Shown here piece by piece: positions 27,934-38,027 of a stretch of DNA of 64,000 bases (positions are counted from its first letter, which is position 1; the number at the start of each line of letters is the position of its first letter). The notes beneath the pieces are model-generated. The model did no database searches. It was not told the DNA's origin and saw only the letters and a program-made list of their open reading frames with translations. Position numbers and translations under genes: made by a program. Origin of the DNA: Capnocytophaga sp. oral taxon 878 (GTDB lineage: Bacteria; Bacteroidota; Bacteroidia; Flavobacteriales; Flavobacteriaceae); the NCBI RefSeq assembly GCF_002999135.1, contig NZ_CP027229.1, positions 1,818,001-1,882,000 on the forward strand, in the 5' to 3' direction.

Positions 27934-28350
27934 ATGTTAGAAAAAGCCATACTTATAGCTACAGCAGCCCATAAAGGACAAACCGATAAAGCAGGATTTC
28001 CTTACCTTATGCATCTCATTAGGGTTATGAATGCAGGACAAACCGAAAATGAAAAAATCTGCGGTATTTTACACGATTTAATAGAAGATACCTCTTACAC
28101 ATTTGAAACGCTACAAAAAGAAGGTTTTTCAGAAGAAATTATAACTGCCTTACAGTGTTTAACCAAACATCCCAATGAAGATTATCAGCATTTCATTACA
28201 CGTATTAAAAATAACCCTTTAGCTATAAAAGTAAAACTCAATGATTTGCGTGACAATATCGATATTACAAGATTAAAAGAACTCACCGAAGAAGATAGAT
28301 TACGGCTAAATAAATATCTAAAAGCATATCATTTTTTATCTAATTCCTAA
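27934..28350 (+). CDS. Small HD-domain alarmone-hydrolase-like protein
   Basis: With ATG 27934 this is a 138-residue protein. It has the HD-fold order of SpoT/MESH1-type ppGpp hydrolases: the H in AAHKGQTDKAG, FPYLMHLIRV, the HD pair in CGILHDLIEDT and the late Asp in VKLNDLRDN. There is no synthetase or ACT domain. It may remove (p)ppGpp or a related pyrophosphate-bearing nucleotide. An upstream start at 27868 overlaps the nuclease-like gene and is less likely. A bidirectional terminator follows. Confidence 0.87.
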   Translation: MLEKAILIATAAHKGQTDKAGFPYLMHLIRVMNAGQTENEKICGILHDLIEDTSYTFETLQKEGFSEEIITALQCLTKHPNEDYQHFITRIKNNPLAIKVKLNDLRDNIDITRLKELTEEDRLRLNKYLKAYHFLSNS

Positions 28351-28394
28351 AAAAGAAACCCAAATTATTGCATTACACAATAATTTGGGTTTCT
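28351..28394. terminator. Bidirectional terminator between HD gene and rpoB
   Basis: A perfect 17-base stem (AGAAACCCAAATTATTG and its complement) with a seven-base loop separates the convergent HD and rpoB genes. T-rich sequence lies on the minus side (TTTTTTAGG) and a weaker T run on the plus side. Confidence 0.88.
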
Positions 28395-28531
28395 GTATTT
28401 TAGTAATTTCTCGCTTTACAACTGTGCACCATAGTGAAACAACAATTTGTTAAGCTCAAAAAATCATCAGAACTTTGCACCCGAAAAGTTTCAAGAAACC
28501 CTTCTACTCAGTTCTTTGACATATTGTTTTT

Positions 28532-31500
28532 CTATTCCTCAAACCTGATATCTAAGCCCAAGCCTTTAAGCTCGTGCATCAACACATTGAATGATTCTGG
28601 CAAGCCTGGTTCCGGCATAGTTTCACCTTTCACTATAGCCTCATAAGTCTTAGCTCTACCTACCACATCATCAGATTTTACAGTCAAGATTTCACGCAAG
28701 GTACTAGATGCTCCATAAGCCTCCAATGCCCATACCTCCATCTCTCCAAAACGCTGACCACCGAACTGTGCTTTACCTCCTAATGGCTGCTGAGTAATAA
28801 GTGAGTACGGACCTATAGAACGTGCGTGCATCTTATCATCAATCATATGTCCAAGTTTGATCATATAAATCACACCCACGGTAGCTTTTTGGTCAAAACG
28901 TTCACCAGTACCACCATCATATAAGTAAGTATGACCAAAGCGTGGCACACCAGCCTCATCAGTAAGCTCATTAATTTGCTCTAATGATGCCCCATCAAAG
29001 ATAGGCGTTGCAAACTTCTTACCAAGCTTTTGTCCTGCCCAGCCCAATACCGTTTCATATATCTGCCCGATGTTCATACGCGAAGGCACCCCTAGTGGGT
29101 TCAACACGATGTCTACAGGTGTACCATCTTCAAGGAAAGGCATATCCTCATCACGTACAATACGTGCTACGATACCCTTATTACCGTGTCTACCTGCCAT
29201 CTTATCACCTACTTTCAGCTTACGCTTCTTAGCTATGTATATCTTCGCCAATTTCAATATACCCGCAGGTAACTCATCCCCTACTGAAAGGGTAAACTTA
29301 TCACGGCGCAACATACCTTGCAAGTCATTTTCACGAATGCGATAGTTATGCAATAAGTCATCTATTAAACCATTTATATGGCTATCATTAGTCCAACCTG
29401 CCGAGGTAAGGTGTGCGTAATCTTCAATAGCTTCAAGAGCCTTTTTAGAGTACTTCTTACCTTTAGGAATAATCTCTTCACCAAGGTCATTTACAACTCC
29501 TTCCGAAGTTTTCTCAGCTACTAATGAATAGATTTTATCTAATAATTTAGCTCGCAAAGCTGCAAATTTAGCATTGTAATCAGCTTCAAGGGCAGCAGCA
29601 TCTTCTTTATCTTTACTGCGTTTACGTTTATCTTTTACAGCACGTGAGAACAGTTTTTTGTCAATTACCACACCGTAAAGTGAAGGAGAAGCCTTAAGTG
29701 ATGCATCCTTAACATCACCTGCTTTATCCCCAAATATGGCACGAAGTAGCTTTTCTTCAGGAGTAGGATCCGATTCTCCTTTAGGAGTAATCTTACCAAT
29801 AAGTATATCACCTGGTCGTACTTCTGCACCAATGCGAATCATACCATTCTCATCTAGCTCTTTAGTAGCATCTTCCGATACGTTAGGAATATCATTAGTA
29901 AGTTCCTCTGCACCCAATTTAGTATCACGTACCTCAAGGGTGTATTCATCAATATGGATAGAAGTAAATATATCATCACGTACAGCACGTTCCGAAATTA
30001 CAATCGCATCCTCAAAGTTATAACCCTTCCAAGGCATAAAAGCTACTTTCATATTACGCCCTAATGCCAATTCACCATTTTCAGTAGCATATCCCTCACA
30101 AAGCACTTGTCCTTTTTTCACTCGTTCACCTTTTTCTACAATAGGCTTCAAGTTAATACAAGTACCTTGGTTCGTTTTGCGGAACTTAATAAGGTTATAT
30201 ACAGTCTCATCAGGATCAAAGCTTACTAACTTCTGTTCTTCAGTACGATCGTATGTAATGATAATTTTCTCAGCATCTACATAATCAACAGTACCATCTC
30301 CTTCAGCATTCATTAGTACACGTGAGTCCGAAGCAATACGGCGTTCCAAGCCTGTTCCTACAATAGGAGCCTCAGGTTTTAACAAAGGTACAGCTTGGCG
30401 CATCATATTCGATCCCATCAACGCACGGTTCGCGTCATCATGTTCCAAGAACGGAATAAGTGAAGCCGATATAGATGCAATCTGGTTCGGAGCAACGTCT
30501 ATGTATTGTACTTCATTAGGTTCAATAACAGGAAAGTCTCCATCCTCCTTCACTACCACTTTCTCCTCAGTAATTTTACCATTGCCATCCAAAGCAATGT
30601 TTGCCATACCAATGCGCAAGCCTTCCTCATCTTCAGCAGTAAGGTAAGTCATATCTTTTAGGTCTACCTTCCCATTAGTAACCTTGTGGTAAGGAGTTTC
30701 TATAAAGCCCATACCATTTACTTTTGAGAACACTGCTAATGATGAAATCAACCCGATATTCGGCCCCTCAGGAGTTTCAATAGGGCACAAACGTCCATAG
30801 TGAGTATAGTGTACATCTCGCACCTCAAAGCCTGCACGTTCACGTGATAAACCTCCAGGTCCTAAAGCCGATAAACGTCGCTTGTGAGTTATCTCTGCCA
30901 ATGGGTTTGTTTGGTCCATGAACTGAGACAACTGGTTAGTTCCAAAGAATGAATTAATAACTGATGATAGTGTTTTAGCATTGATCAAATCAATAGGAGT
31001 AAATACCTCATTATCGCGTACATTCATACGTTCACGAATAGTACGTGCCATACGAGAAAGACCTACACCAAACTGAGCTGCCAACTGTTCACCTACAGTA
31101 CGTACACGACGGTTTGAAAGGTGGTCAATATCATCTACTTCAGCTTTTGAATTGATAAGCTCTATCAAATATTTTACAATAGTAATGATATCCTCTTTGG
31201 TAAGCACTTGCTTTTCCATAGGGGTATCTAAACCTAATTTTTTATTGATACGATAACGTCCTACATCTCCCAAGTTATAACGCTGGTCTGAGAAGAACAA
31301 CTTATCTATAATACCACGAGCTGTTTCTTCATCAGGCGGTTCTGCGTTACGCAATTGTCGGTAAATATGTTCTACTGCTTCTTTTTCAGAGTTCGTAGGG
31401 TCTTTTTGTAATGTATTGTGAATAATAGTATAATCAGTAGCCTGACTGTCCTCTTTATGCAAAAGAATAGCCTTTACATTAGCTTCTAGAATCTCTTGAG

Positions 31501-32341
31501 TATTATCTTCATCAAGTACTGTATCACGATCTAAAATAATCTCATTACGTTCTATTGAAACTACTTCTCCTGTATCTTCATCCACAAAGTCCTCATGCCA
31601 AGTATTAAGCACACGGGCAGCTAAGCGTCTACCTATGTATTTTTTCAAAGTAGTTTTTGAAACCTTAATTTCTTCAGCTAAGTCAAAAATTTCTAATATA
31701 TCTTTATCACGTTCAAACCCAATAGCGCGGAAAAGTGTAGTTACTGGAAGCTTCTTTTTACGGTCAATATACGCATACATCACATTATTGATATCAGTAG
31801 CAAACTCAATCCAAGAACCCTTAAATGGTATAATACGTGCCGAATAAAGTTTGGTACCATTAGCGTGAAACGACTGACCAAAGAATACCCCTGGCGAACG
31901 ATGTAATTGTGATACTACTACACGCTCAGCTCCATTGATAACGAATGTTCCGCTTGATGTCATATAAGGCACAGTGCCTAAATAAACATCTTGTACGATA
32001 GTTTCAAAGTCTTCGTGCTCAGGGTCGGTGCAATAGAGCTTCAAACGAGCTTTCAGTGGTACACTATAAGTAAGTCCTCTCTCTATACATTCTTCTATTG
32101 AATAACGCGGAGGGTCTACGAAATAGTCAAGGAATTCAAGCACGAATTGATTGCGAGTGTCAGATATAGGAAAGTTTTCCTTAAAAGTATGGAATAATCC
32201 CTCGTGCACTCGGTCTTCCGACTTGGTTTCCATCTGAAAGAACTCTTGAAACGATTTAATTTGAATATCCAAAAAGTCAGGATATTCAGGGGTGTGTTTC
32301 ACGGAAGCAAAATTCACTCTTGCGGTTTGATTCGTAAGCAT
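28532..32341 (-). CDS. rpoB: RNA polymerase beta subunit
   Basis: A 1269-residue beta subunit of RNA polymerase, full length for Bacteroidota. The rifampicin-binding region ([25 protein letters not shown]), [17 protein letters not shown] and the C-terminal [24 protein letters not shown] segment are all present. It is the last gene of the secE-rplL cluster, preceded by an unknown 153-residue protein. Downstream I find only about 135 bases and a terminator, not rpoC, which usually follows directly. Confidence 0.99.
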   Translation of the reverse strand: MLTNQTARVNFASVKHTPEYPDFLDIQIKSFQEFFQMETKSEDRVHEGLFHTFKENFPISDTRNQFVLEFLDYFVDPPRYSIEECIERGLTYSVPLKARLKLYCTDPEHEDFETIVQDVYLGTVPYMTSSGTFVINGAERVVVSQLHRSPGVFFGQSFHANGTKLYSARIIPFKGSWIEFATDINNVMYAYIDRKKKLPVTTLFRAIGFERDKDILEIFDLAEEIKVSKTTLKKYIGRRLAARVLNTWHEDFVDEDTGEVVSIERNEIILDRDTVLDEDNTQEILEANVKAILLHKEDSQATDYTIIHNTLQKDPTNSEKEAVEHIYRQLRNAEPPDEETARGIIDKLFFSDQRYNLGDVGRYRINKKLGLDTPMEKQVLTKEDIITIVKYLIELINSKAEVDDIDHLSNRRVRTVGEQLAAQFGVGLSRMARTIRERMNVRDNEVFTPIDLINAKTLSSVINSFFGTNQLSQFMDQTNPLAEITHKRRLSALGPGGLSRERAGFEVRDVHYTHYGRLCPIETPEGPNIGLISSLAVFSKVNGMGFIETPYHKVTNGKVDLKDMTYLTAEDEEGLRIGMANIALDGNGKITEEKVVVKEDGDFPVIEPNEVQYIDVAPNQIASISASLIPFLEHDDANRALMGSNMMRQAVPLLKPEAPIVGTGLERRIASDSRVLMNAEGDGTVDYVDAEKIIITYDRTEEQKLVSFDPDETVYNLIKFRKTNQGTCINLKPIVEKGERVKKGQVLCEGYATENGELALGRNMKVAFMPWKGYNFEDAIVISERAVRDDIFTSIHIDEYTLEVRDTKLGAEELTNDIPNVSEDATKELDENGMIRIGAEVRPGDILIGKITPKGESDPTPEEKLLRAIFGDKAGDVKDASLKASPSLYGVVIDKKLFSRAVKDKRKRSKDKEDAAALEADYNAKFAALRAKLLDKIYSLVAEKTSEGVVNDLGEEIIPKGKKYSKKALEAIEDYAHLTSAGWTNDSHINGLIDDLLHNYRIRENDLQGMLRRDKFTLSVGDELPAGILKLAKIYIAKKRKLKVGDKMAGRHGNKGIVARIVRDEDMPFLEDGTPVDIVLNPLGVPSRMNIGQIYETVLGWAGQKLGKKFATPIFDGASLEQINELTDEAGVPRFGHTYLYDGGTGERFDQKATVGVIYMIKLGHMIDDKMHARSIGPYSLITQQPLGGKAQFGGQRFGEMEVWALEAYGASSTLREILTVKSDDVVGRAKTYEAIVKGETMPEPGLPESFNVLMHELKGLGLDIRFEE

Positions 32342-32398
32342 TTTCTTTACTTTAAATTATTATTTAGTGTGTTAGTAGTAAGTTGTTATCATTAGTTG

Positions 32399-32860
32399 TT
32401 AGCTGCCACAGTAGATATAGGTTCTTGCAACACCATCTTCTTCTCTTTCTACTTCAGAACCTTCATAAAGTATATGGTCACCTAATTCTTTATTAGCCTG
32501 TTGGTTATGTACTTTCATCAGAAATTCATAACCCAAAAAGCTCTTTCCATTATCAGGAAGCAAAGTCGCTGCCAATTCTACCTGATAACCATACTCATCA
32601 TCATCAGGTTCTTGCTCAAAATAATCTTCATCTTCCATCAGCTCCTCATTGGGTAGTATATCTTCTGGATGTACCCAAGCCATATATTGCATTTCAATAC
32701 TAGGCTCATCAATTACTAGCTCATCTAATCGCCATTCTTTTTCATTTTCACAGCTAATATTATACTCTTCAATATCCTTTTTAAACTCTTCTACAGTATT
32801 GTAATATTTCTTAGAGAAACTCCAATAGATGTTATTTAAGCGTTCAAGATGTTTGCTCAT
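32399..32860 (-). CDS. Hypothetical acidic protein between rplL and rpoB
   Basis: A 153-residue, strongly acidic soluble protein (a central run EDEDYFEQEPDDDEYGYQ). I do not recognise a family. It has no membrane segment or signal peptide. It interrupts the usual rplL-rpoB junction: a hairpin follows rplL upstream, and rpoB starts 57 bases upstream of this gene on the same strand... that is, in transcription order this gene lies between rplL and rpoB. It may be read as part of the ribosomal operon or from its own promoter. Confidence 0.8.
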   Translation of the reverse strand: MSKHLERLNNIYWSFSKKYYNTVEEFKKDIEEYNISCENEKEWRLDELVIDEPSIEMQYMAWVHPEDILPNEELMEDEDYFEQEPDDDEYGYQVELAATLLPDNGKSFLGYEFLMKVHNQQANKELGDHILYEGSEVEREEDGVARTYIYCGS

Positions 32861-32958
32861 TTTGTTTTATGTTTATTTGGCAGAAGTATCTTTAATATTC
32901 CACCATAATATTGTTATTGTATTGTTTTGTGCGTTAGCTTTTATTTAAATTACAAAAT

Positions 32959-32995
32959 GGTTTAGGTCTTTTTACCATTGAAAAAGACCTAAACC
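32959..32995 (-). terminator. Hairpin after rplL
   Basis: A 15-base stem (GGTTTAGGTCTTTTT and its complement) with a seven-base loop. The following T run on the minus strand is short (ATTTTG), so it may act as a partial terminator lowering rpoB expression relative to rplL. Confidence 0.7.
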
Positions 32996-33016
32996 TTATG
33001 GGGTTTATTTGTAAAA

Positions 33017-33394
33017 TTATTTCAATTCTACTTCAGCTCCAGCTTCTTCTAAAGATTTTTTAAGACCTTCTGCCTCTTCTTTAGAAACACCTTCTTTTAC
33101 TTTTGAAGGAGCACCGTCTACTACTTCTTTAGCTTCTTTTAGTCCAAGACCAGTAAGATCTTTTACTAATTTAACTACAGCTAATTTGTTAGCACCTGCT
33201 GATTTCAAGATTACGTCAAATTCAGTTTTTTCAGCTGCTGCTTCAGCTCCACCTGCTGCAGGTCCTGCTGCTACTGCTACTGCTGCTGCCGCTGGCTCAA
33301 TTCCGTATTCTTCTTTAAGGATTTGTGCAAGCTCGTTTACTTCTTTAACGGTTAAGTTTACTAATTGTTCTGCGAAATTTTTTAAATCTGCCAT
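33017..33394 (-). CDS. rplL: Ribosomal protein bL12 (L7/L12)
   Basis: A 125-residue stalk protein. It has an N-terminal dimerisation region ([21 protein letters not shown]), an Ala/Gly-rich hinge (about 35-55), and the C-terminal factor-binding domain ([35 protein letters not shown]). It binds L10 and recruits translation GTPases. Confidence 0.99.
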   Translation of the reverse strand: MADLKNFAEQLVNLTVKEVNELAQILKEEYGIEPAAAAVAVAAGPAAGGAEAAAEKTEFDVILKSAGANKLAVVKLVKDLTGLGLKEAKEVVDGAPSKVKEGVSKEEAEGLKKSLEEAGAEVELK

Positions 33395-33444
33395 TTTTTC
33401 TATCGTTTTTTTAATTGTTTATGAATAAATTTGTGCGTTCTGAA

Positions 33445-33963
33445 TTACTCTTTTTCAGACAAGGTTTTGATAATACCTGCCAATTTTCCGCCTCCTGATT
33501 TAAGAGCAGAAATAACATTTTTAGCAGGTGATTGAAGCAAGCCGATGATGTCACCAATAACCTCATTCTTAGATTTGATTGCCGCAAGAGAATCTAATTG
33601 GTTATCACCTACAAAAACAGCCGAATCAATATAAGCCCCTTTCAAAATAGGCTTTTCTGATTTTTTACGAAACTCTTTGATAAGCTTAGCAGGCACATTT
33701 CCTACTTCTGCATACATCAATGAGGTATTACCTTTAAGAATACTTGGTAATTCACCAAAATCCTTATCTGAAGCTTCCATCGCTTTAGCAAGCAAGGTAT
33801 TCTTCACTACTGCCAACTTGATATTTGCTTTAAAACAAGCACGACGTAACGCACTTGTAGCTTGAGCATTTAATCCAGTTAGGTCTGTTACATAAATAAC
33901 ATTATTTTCAGCTAACTGAGCAGTCAAATTTTCTATTACTAATGATTTTTCTTCTCTTGTCAT
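33445..33963 (-). CDS. rplJ: Ribosomal protein uL10
   Basis: A 172-residue protein that anchors L7/L12 dimers to the 50S stalk. The N-terminal MTREEKSLVIENLTAQLAEN and RRACFKANIKLAVVKNTLLA segments are typical. It lies between rplA and rplL with 50 bases before rplL. In many bacteria L10 represses its own mRNA; no clear leader structure was identified here. Confidence 0.98.
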   Translation of the reverse strand: MTREEKSLVIENLTAQLAENNVIYVTDLTGLNAQATSALRRACFKANIKLAVVKNTLLAKAMEASDKDFGELPSILKGNTSLMYAEVGNVPAKLIKEFRKKSEKPILKGAYIDSAVFVGDNQLDSLAAIKSKNEVIGDIIGLLQSPAKNVISALKSGGGKLAGIIKTLSEKE

Positions 33964-33985
33964 AATTTCGTTTTTTAACTACCAA

Positions 33986-34675
33986 TTAAACTGTTTTAGT
34001 ATCTACTGCCACACTAGGACTCATAGTAGTTGAAAGGTAAATAGATTTCATATAAGTACCTTTTGCAGCGGTAGGCTTCATTTTTATCAATGTTTGTATA
34101 AGCTCATTTGCATTATCTACAATCTTCTCTACTGAGAAAGAGGCTTTACCTATTGAAGCATGTACAATACCTGTTTTATCTACTCTAAAGTCAATTTTAC
34201 CAGATTTTACTTCTTGTACAGCTTTACCTATCTCCATAGTAACAGTACCTGTCTTAGGGTTAGGCATCAAACCACGAGGTCCTAGCACACGTCCTAAAGG
34301 TCCTAATTTACCCATTACAGCAGGCATAGTAACAATAACGTCTACATCTGTCCAACCATCTTTAATTTTTTGTAGATATTCATCCAACCCCACATAGTCA
34401 GCACCAGCTGCTTTAGCTTCAGCTTCTTTATCAGGAGTTACAAGGGCCAACACTCGCACATCTTTACCTGTTCCGTGAGGTAGTGTTACCACACCACGAA
34501 CCATCTGGTTCGCTTTACGTGGGTCTACTCCCAATCGCACCGCGATATCTACCGAAGCATCAAATTTTGTGTAAGTGATTTCTTTCAATAATGCAGAAGC
34601 ATCTTTGAGGGAATAAAGCTTATTCCTATCAACTTTAGCAAGAGCTTCTTTGTGTTTCTTTGTCAATTTTGCCAT
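33986..34675 (-). CDS. rplA: Ribosomal protein uL1
   Basis: A 229-residue L1 stalk protein of normal length. It has the segments [33 protein letters not shown], and a C-terminal [20 protein letters not shown]. It acts at the E site during tRNA release. It follows rplK by 12 bases. Confidence 0.99.
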   Translation of the reverse strand: MAKLTKKHKEALAKVDRNKLYSLKDASALLKEITYTKFDASVDIAVRLGVDPRKANQMVRGVVTLPHGTGKDVRVLALVTPDKEAEAKAAGADYVGLDEYLQKIKDGWTDVDVIVTMPAVMGKLGPLGRVLGPRGLMPNPKTGTVTMEIGKAVQEVKSGKIDFRVDKTGIVHASIGKASFSVEKIVDNANELIQTLIKMKPTAAKGTYMKSIYLSTTMSPSVAVDTKTV

Positions 34676-34687
34676 AATGCTTTCCGA

Positions 34688-35125
34688 TTAAAAAGGTTTT
34701 TCACCAGTTACTGTTATACCCATTGAACGTGCCGTACCAGCAATCATAGTCATTGCTGCCTCAAGGGTGAATGCACTCAAATCAGGCATCTTATCCTCTG
34801 CTATAGCCTTTACTTGTTCCCAAGTAACATTGGCTACTTTCTTACGGTTGGGCTCTCCGGAACCTCCTTTAACCTTAGCGATTTCCAATAGCTGAACTGC
34901 AGCAGGAGCTGTCTTTATAACAAAGTCAAATGACTTGTCTTTATAAACTGTGATAACAACAGGAAGTACTTTCCCTTGTTTGTCCTGTGTACGAGCATTA
35001 AACTGTTTACAGAACTCCATAATGTTAACACCGGCAGCACCTAATGCGGGTCCAATTGGTGGCGAAGGGTTCGCTTGACCTCCCCGAGCTTGTAGTTTAA
35101 CTACTTTACTAATTTCTTTTGCCAT
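34688..35125 (-). CDS. rplK: Ribosomal protein uL11
   Basis: A 145-residue L11. It has the Pro-rich N-terminal segment ([20 protein letters not shown]) and the RNA-binding C-terminal domain ([30 protein letters not shown]). It is part of the GTPase-associated centre and required for the stringent response via RelA. Confidence 0.99.
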   Translation of the reverse strand: MAKEISKVVKLQARGGQANPSPPIGPALGAAGVNIMEFCKQFNARTQDKQGKVLPVVITVYKDKSFDFVIKTAPAAVQLLEIAKVKGGSGEPNRKKVANVTWEQVKAIAEDKMPDLSAFTLEAAMTMIAGTARSMGITVTGEKPF

Positions 35126-35185
35126 TGTTTATTATTAATATTTATTTAATTTTTCCCTCACACCTATAGGCATTCAGGCTCTTTG

Positions 35186-35737
35186 TTACATTTTTTCTAC
35201 TTGGGTATAGCTAAGCTCTAATGGCGTTTTTCTTCCAAAAATCTTCACCATTACTTCTAGCTTGCGCTTCTCCTCATTCACACGCTCAATAGTCCCGTTA
35301 AAACCATTGAAAGGCCCATCTATAAGCTTCACCATCTCTCCTACTTCATACGGAATAGCTACCGCTTCTACTGTCTCAGCTAGCTCATCTACTTGCCCCA
35401 ACATACGGTTCACATCCGCCTTGCGTAAGGGCAGCGGGTCTCCCCCTTTGGTTTCACTTAAAAAGCCTACTACACCTGGAATTGATTTGATTATATGGAC
35501 TACCTCTCCAGCCAAATGAGCTTTTACCATTACATATCCTGGCATATGCACTCGCTCCTTAGTAATTTTCTTACCATTGCGCACTTGCACCACCTTCTCT
35601 GTAGGCACTAATACCTCTTCTACATAGTCAGCATAGCCCAAACGGCTTGATTCACTCTCTATGTAGTTCTTTATTTTATTCTCCTGACCGGTAACTGTTT
35701 TTACAACGTACCACTTCTTTTCTAACAATCCAGACAT
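35186..35737 (-). CDS. nusG: Transcription elongation/antitermination factor NusG
   Basis: A 183-residue NusG. The NGN domain (about 8-115: KWYVVKTVTGQENKIKNYIE, VHMPGYVMV, VVGFLSE) is followed by a KOW domain (VGEMVKLIDGPFNGFNGTIE). It binds RNA polymerase and couples it to Rho or ribosomes. It starts 12 bases after secE. Confidence 0.98.
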   Translation of the reverse strand: MSGLLEKKWYVVKTVTGQENKIKNYIESESSRLGYADYVEEVLVPTEKVVQVRNGKKITKERVHMPGYVMVKAHLAGEVVHIIKSIPGVVGFLSETKGGDPLPLRKADVNRMLGQVDELAETVEAVAIPYEVGEMVKLIDGPFNGFNGTIERVNEEKRKLEVMVKIFGRKTPLELSYTQVEKM

Positions 35738-35749
35738 TATCCGTTGTTT

Positions 35750-35935
35750 TTATTGCATAAATTTAAAATACTTACCTATAAGGTATTCAAATGAAGAATC
35801 CATTCCCCATATAACTAATGAAAATAGCACGGCAAATACCACTACTACCACCATTTCTTTCTGTGAACTAGCAAGTGTAGGCCACGTTACGTGGTTCTTT
35901 AACTCTTCATACGACTCTTTAATATACTGAACCAT
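35750..35935 (-). CDS. secE: Preprotein translocase subunit SecE
   Basis: A 61-residue single-span membrane protein: an amphipathic N-terminal stretch (YIKESYEELKNHVTWPT, the conserved SecE motif) followed by one membrane helix (about 28-50). It is part of SecYEG, fed by SecA encoded at 7897. This short form is usual in Bacteroidota. tuf and tRNA-Trp, often upstream of secE, are not present here. Confidence 0.95.
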   Translation of the reverse strand: MVQYIKESYEELKNHVTWPTLASSQKEMVVVVVFAVLFSLVIWGMDSSFEYLIGKYFKFMQ

Positions 35936-35994
35936 AATATGTTATGTTATATCAATGTGTTATTTAGCACACAATTATGCACGCTTTTGGGTGG

Positions 35995-36024
35995 CAAAAG
36001 TACAACAAATATTTTAACCTGCAA
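35995..36024 (-). promoter_or_regulatory. Bacteroidota promoter of the secE-nusG-ribosomal operon
   Basis: On the minus strand TTG, 19 bases, then TACTTTTG, about 60 bases upstream of secE. Confidence 0.7.
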
Positions 36025-36053
36025 AACTTTTGCAACTTTTTTTGAAAAAAAAC

Positions 36054-37439
36054 TTATTCCACAGCGCAGTCTTGCCAGCCTACAGCTTGTTTATAAGCCT
36101 CAACCGATCTATATGGCACCACTACCTTCCCCTTATACCCCAAACTCCTATTTACTTCCGGAGGCGTTACTGCCTTACAATGCAATTCTGTAAGTCCGCT
36201 ATTCTCAAAGGCTGCCAAATCAATCTTTTCTACTGTAGCTGGCAATCTCAGTTCTGCCAAACTACTACAACCATAAAATGTCTGTACCCCTATACTCGTT
36301 GTAAATTTTGATAGTTTCACTTCTTTTAAGCTACTACAATTATAGAAGAGTTTTGCAGCCACCTCTATCACTGCACGAGGCAACTCTATGGCTTGCAGGC
36401 TCGTACATTCACCAAAGGCAAATACACCTATATATTTAACCTCATCAGGAAGCGTTATTTCTTGAAGATTCTTGCAGCCATAAAAAGCCCCGTAATATAT
36501 ATCGGTAAGCGCCAACGGAAACTGCACCGCTGCAAGTGAAGTGCAATTTCTAAAAGCATGCATATTAATTTTCTCTACCGTATCTGGAATGATAATAGCC
36601 TGCAAAGCAGTACAATCCAAAAAAGTATCATTCAGTATATGCCGCAAGCCATAAGGCAACTTTGCTTGTTGTAACCCCGTACAACTATGAAAAGCGCTAG
36701 ACCCTATATATATCACACTGTCAGGAATATCAATAGCCTTTAGCCTCTTACAATACTCAAAACAGTCATCTCCTACCACCTCCAAGGCCTCAGGAAGCAA
36801 AATCTCTTCCAAAGCCTCGCAATAAGCAAAAGCACTACTCTTAAGATGCCTTACACTCGCTGGCAAATTCACCTTTTTTAGTTCCTTACACTGGTAAAAT
36901 AACCCCGACGGTATCACCCTTAGGTTTTGAGTGATGAAATTCACTTCTTTAAGATTCGTATTATCTAAGAAAACCCTACCACCAAGCACCGTAACACTTT
37001 CAGGAATATCAACCTGTTGTAACAAAAAGCATCCTCTAAAAGCCTCCTCACCTATCTCTGTTACCGAGTTAGGTAATGTAACACTCTGTAATTTAGAACA
37101 ATAAGCAAAAGCTTGCGCACCTATTTGCTGAACCGAATTAGGCAACATCTCTACCCCTTCAAGAGCCGCACATCCCAAAAAAGCACGCTCATCAATAGCT
37201 GTTACTCCTCCCCCTATATCAATACTTTTCAGCCTATTACAATCCTTAAAAGCCTCAGCACCAATCATCTTTACAGTGCGTGGCAACTCAATACGCCCAT
37301 CCGCCGGAATCTTATTATTCTCACACTTCAGTAGCGTACCCTCTTTAATAAACAAAGCCTCTACCCCTTTTTGTGCTGTCAAAAACTGCACACACAATAG
37401 CAGAAACCATAAAATGTATGTACGAGTGGTAGTCTTCAT
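36054..37439 (-). CDS. BspA-like leucine-rich-repeat surface protein
   Basis: A 461-residue secreted protein: signal peptide (YILWFLLLCVQFLTAQ), then about 15 tandem repeats of roughly 23 residues of the BspA/LRR_5 type (pattern I-G-x-x-A-F-x-x-C-x-x-L-x-x-I-x-L-P). Treponema pallidum LRR and Tannerella BspA proteins share this repeat and mediate adhesion or host interaction. The gene ends with VPYRSVEAYKQAVGWQDC, a common end of the repeat block. No type IX secretion C-terminal domain is evident. It is a single gene with its own promoter at 37469-37497. Confidence 0.93.
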   Translation of the reverse strand: MKTTTRTYILWFLLLCVQFLTAQKGVEALFIKEGTLLKCENNKIPADGRIELPRTVKMIGAEAFKDCNRLKSIDIGGGVTAIDERAFLGCAALEGVEMLPNSVQQIGAQAFAYCSKLQSVTLPNSVTEIGEEAFRGCFLLQQVDIPESVTVLGGRVFLDNTNLKEVNFITQNLRVIPSGLFYQCKELKKVNLPASVRHLKSSAFAYCEALEEILLPEALEVVGDDCFEYCKRLKAIDIPDSVIYIGSSAFHSCTGLQQAKLPYGLRHILNDTFLDCTALQAIIIPDTVEKINMHAFRNCTSLAAVQFPLALTDIYYGAFYGCKNLQEITLPDEVKYIGVFAFGECTSLQAIELPRAVIEVAAKLFYNCSSLKEVKLSKFTTSIGVQTFYGCSSLAELRLPATVEKIDLAAFENSGLTELHCKAVTPPEVNRSLGYKGKVVVPYRSVEAYKQAVGWQDCAVE

Positions 37440-37468
37440 TATATTTTGCTTTTATATATTTCAAGCTG

Positions 37469-37497
37469 CAAATATACAATTTATTTATAAAATAACA
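37469..37497 (-). promoter_or_regulatory. Bacteroidota promoter of the BspA-like gene
   Basis: On the minus strand TTG, 18 bases, then TATATTTG, 30 bases upstream of the start codon. Confidence 0.65.
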
Positions 37498-37624
37498 ACT
37501 AACACCAAACAAAAATAACACCGATTTTACATTTAAAAAATACTCCCTATTCCCCTGTCAAACAATATCTTTAAAGCCCACAACTCCCCTTCCTCTACTC
37601 CCAAAAGTCCCATCTCCTCTACCT

Positions 37625-37940
37625 CACCCAAAATTAAAAAATTCTCACCTTTTTCTCATTTTTGTTACCAATCTTTCAATTTTTTCTCATCCCCCACCCT
37701 CACTTCTTATCTCTTGGATCTTATTTGATAATCAACCCATTACACTTCCATCCACCCCCCAACCACCTTATAACTATAGCTTAGGAAGAACGAACCTATA
37801 ACGAAGGATAAACGAACTATAAACGAAGGATACACCTCACTCCACTGATTATCAACCGCTTCACCTCCCCTCCCCCTCTTTGCCAAATTCGCAACAAAAC
37901 TCCCCAATCACCACATTTTTCTCATCTCTCCCATCTCCCT
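37625..37940 (+). repeat. Dispersed element, long copy 5 (iteron core 37789-37832)
   Basis: The gap 37440-38027 contains a long copy. It has pyrimidine-rich runs, GATAATCA at 37727-37734, four 11-bp units (AACGAACCTAT, AACGAAGGATA, AACGAACTATA, AACGAAGGATA), the inverted match TGATTATC at 37846-37853, and CCAAATTCGCAACAAAACTC further right. No gene is seen. Confidence 0.88.
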
Positions 37941-37958
37941 CAGCTACTCAGTACTAAC

Positions 37959-37999
37959 AAAAAAAACTTTGCTAAGACCTTATAGCCTTAGCAAAGTTT
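37959..37999 (-). terminator. Terminator of the LOG-family gene
   Basis: The stem AAACTTTGCTAAG/CTTAGCAAAGTTT is followed on the minus strand by an eight-base T run. Confidence 0.88.
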
Positions 38000-38027
38000 C
38001 CATTTGTCAATTATCAATTATTAATCC

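Noticed and set aside
35936-36053. tRNA gene upstream of secE
   Set aside because: No cloverleaf or T-arm motif could be found in this gap or elsewhere in the window.
35939-36311. Two plus-strand frames opposite the BspA-like gene and secE promoter
   Set aside because: Antisense to the BspA-like gene, with no own start context; low-complexity composition.
36054-37439. Internalin-type LRR protein
   Set aside because: Repeat length and the I-G-x-x-A-F-x-x-C pattern are BspA/LRR_5, not the 22-residue internalin type.
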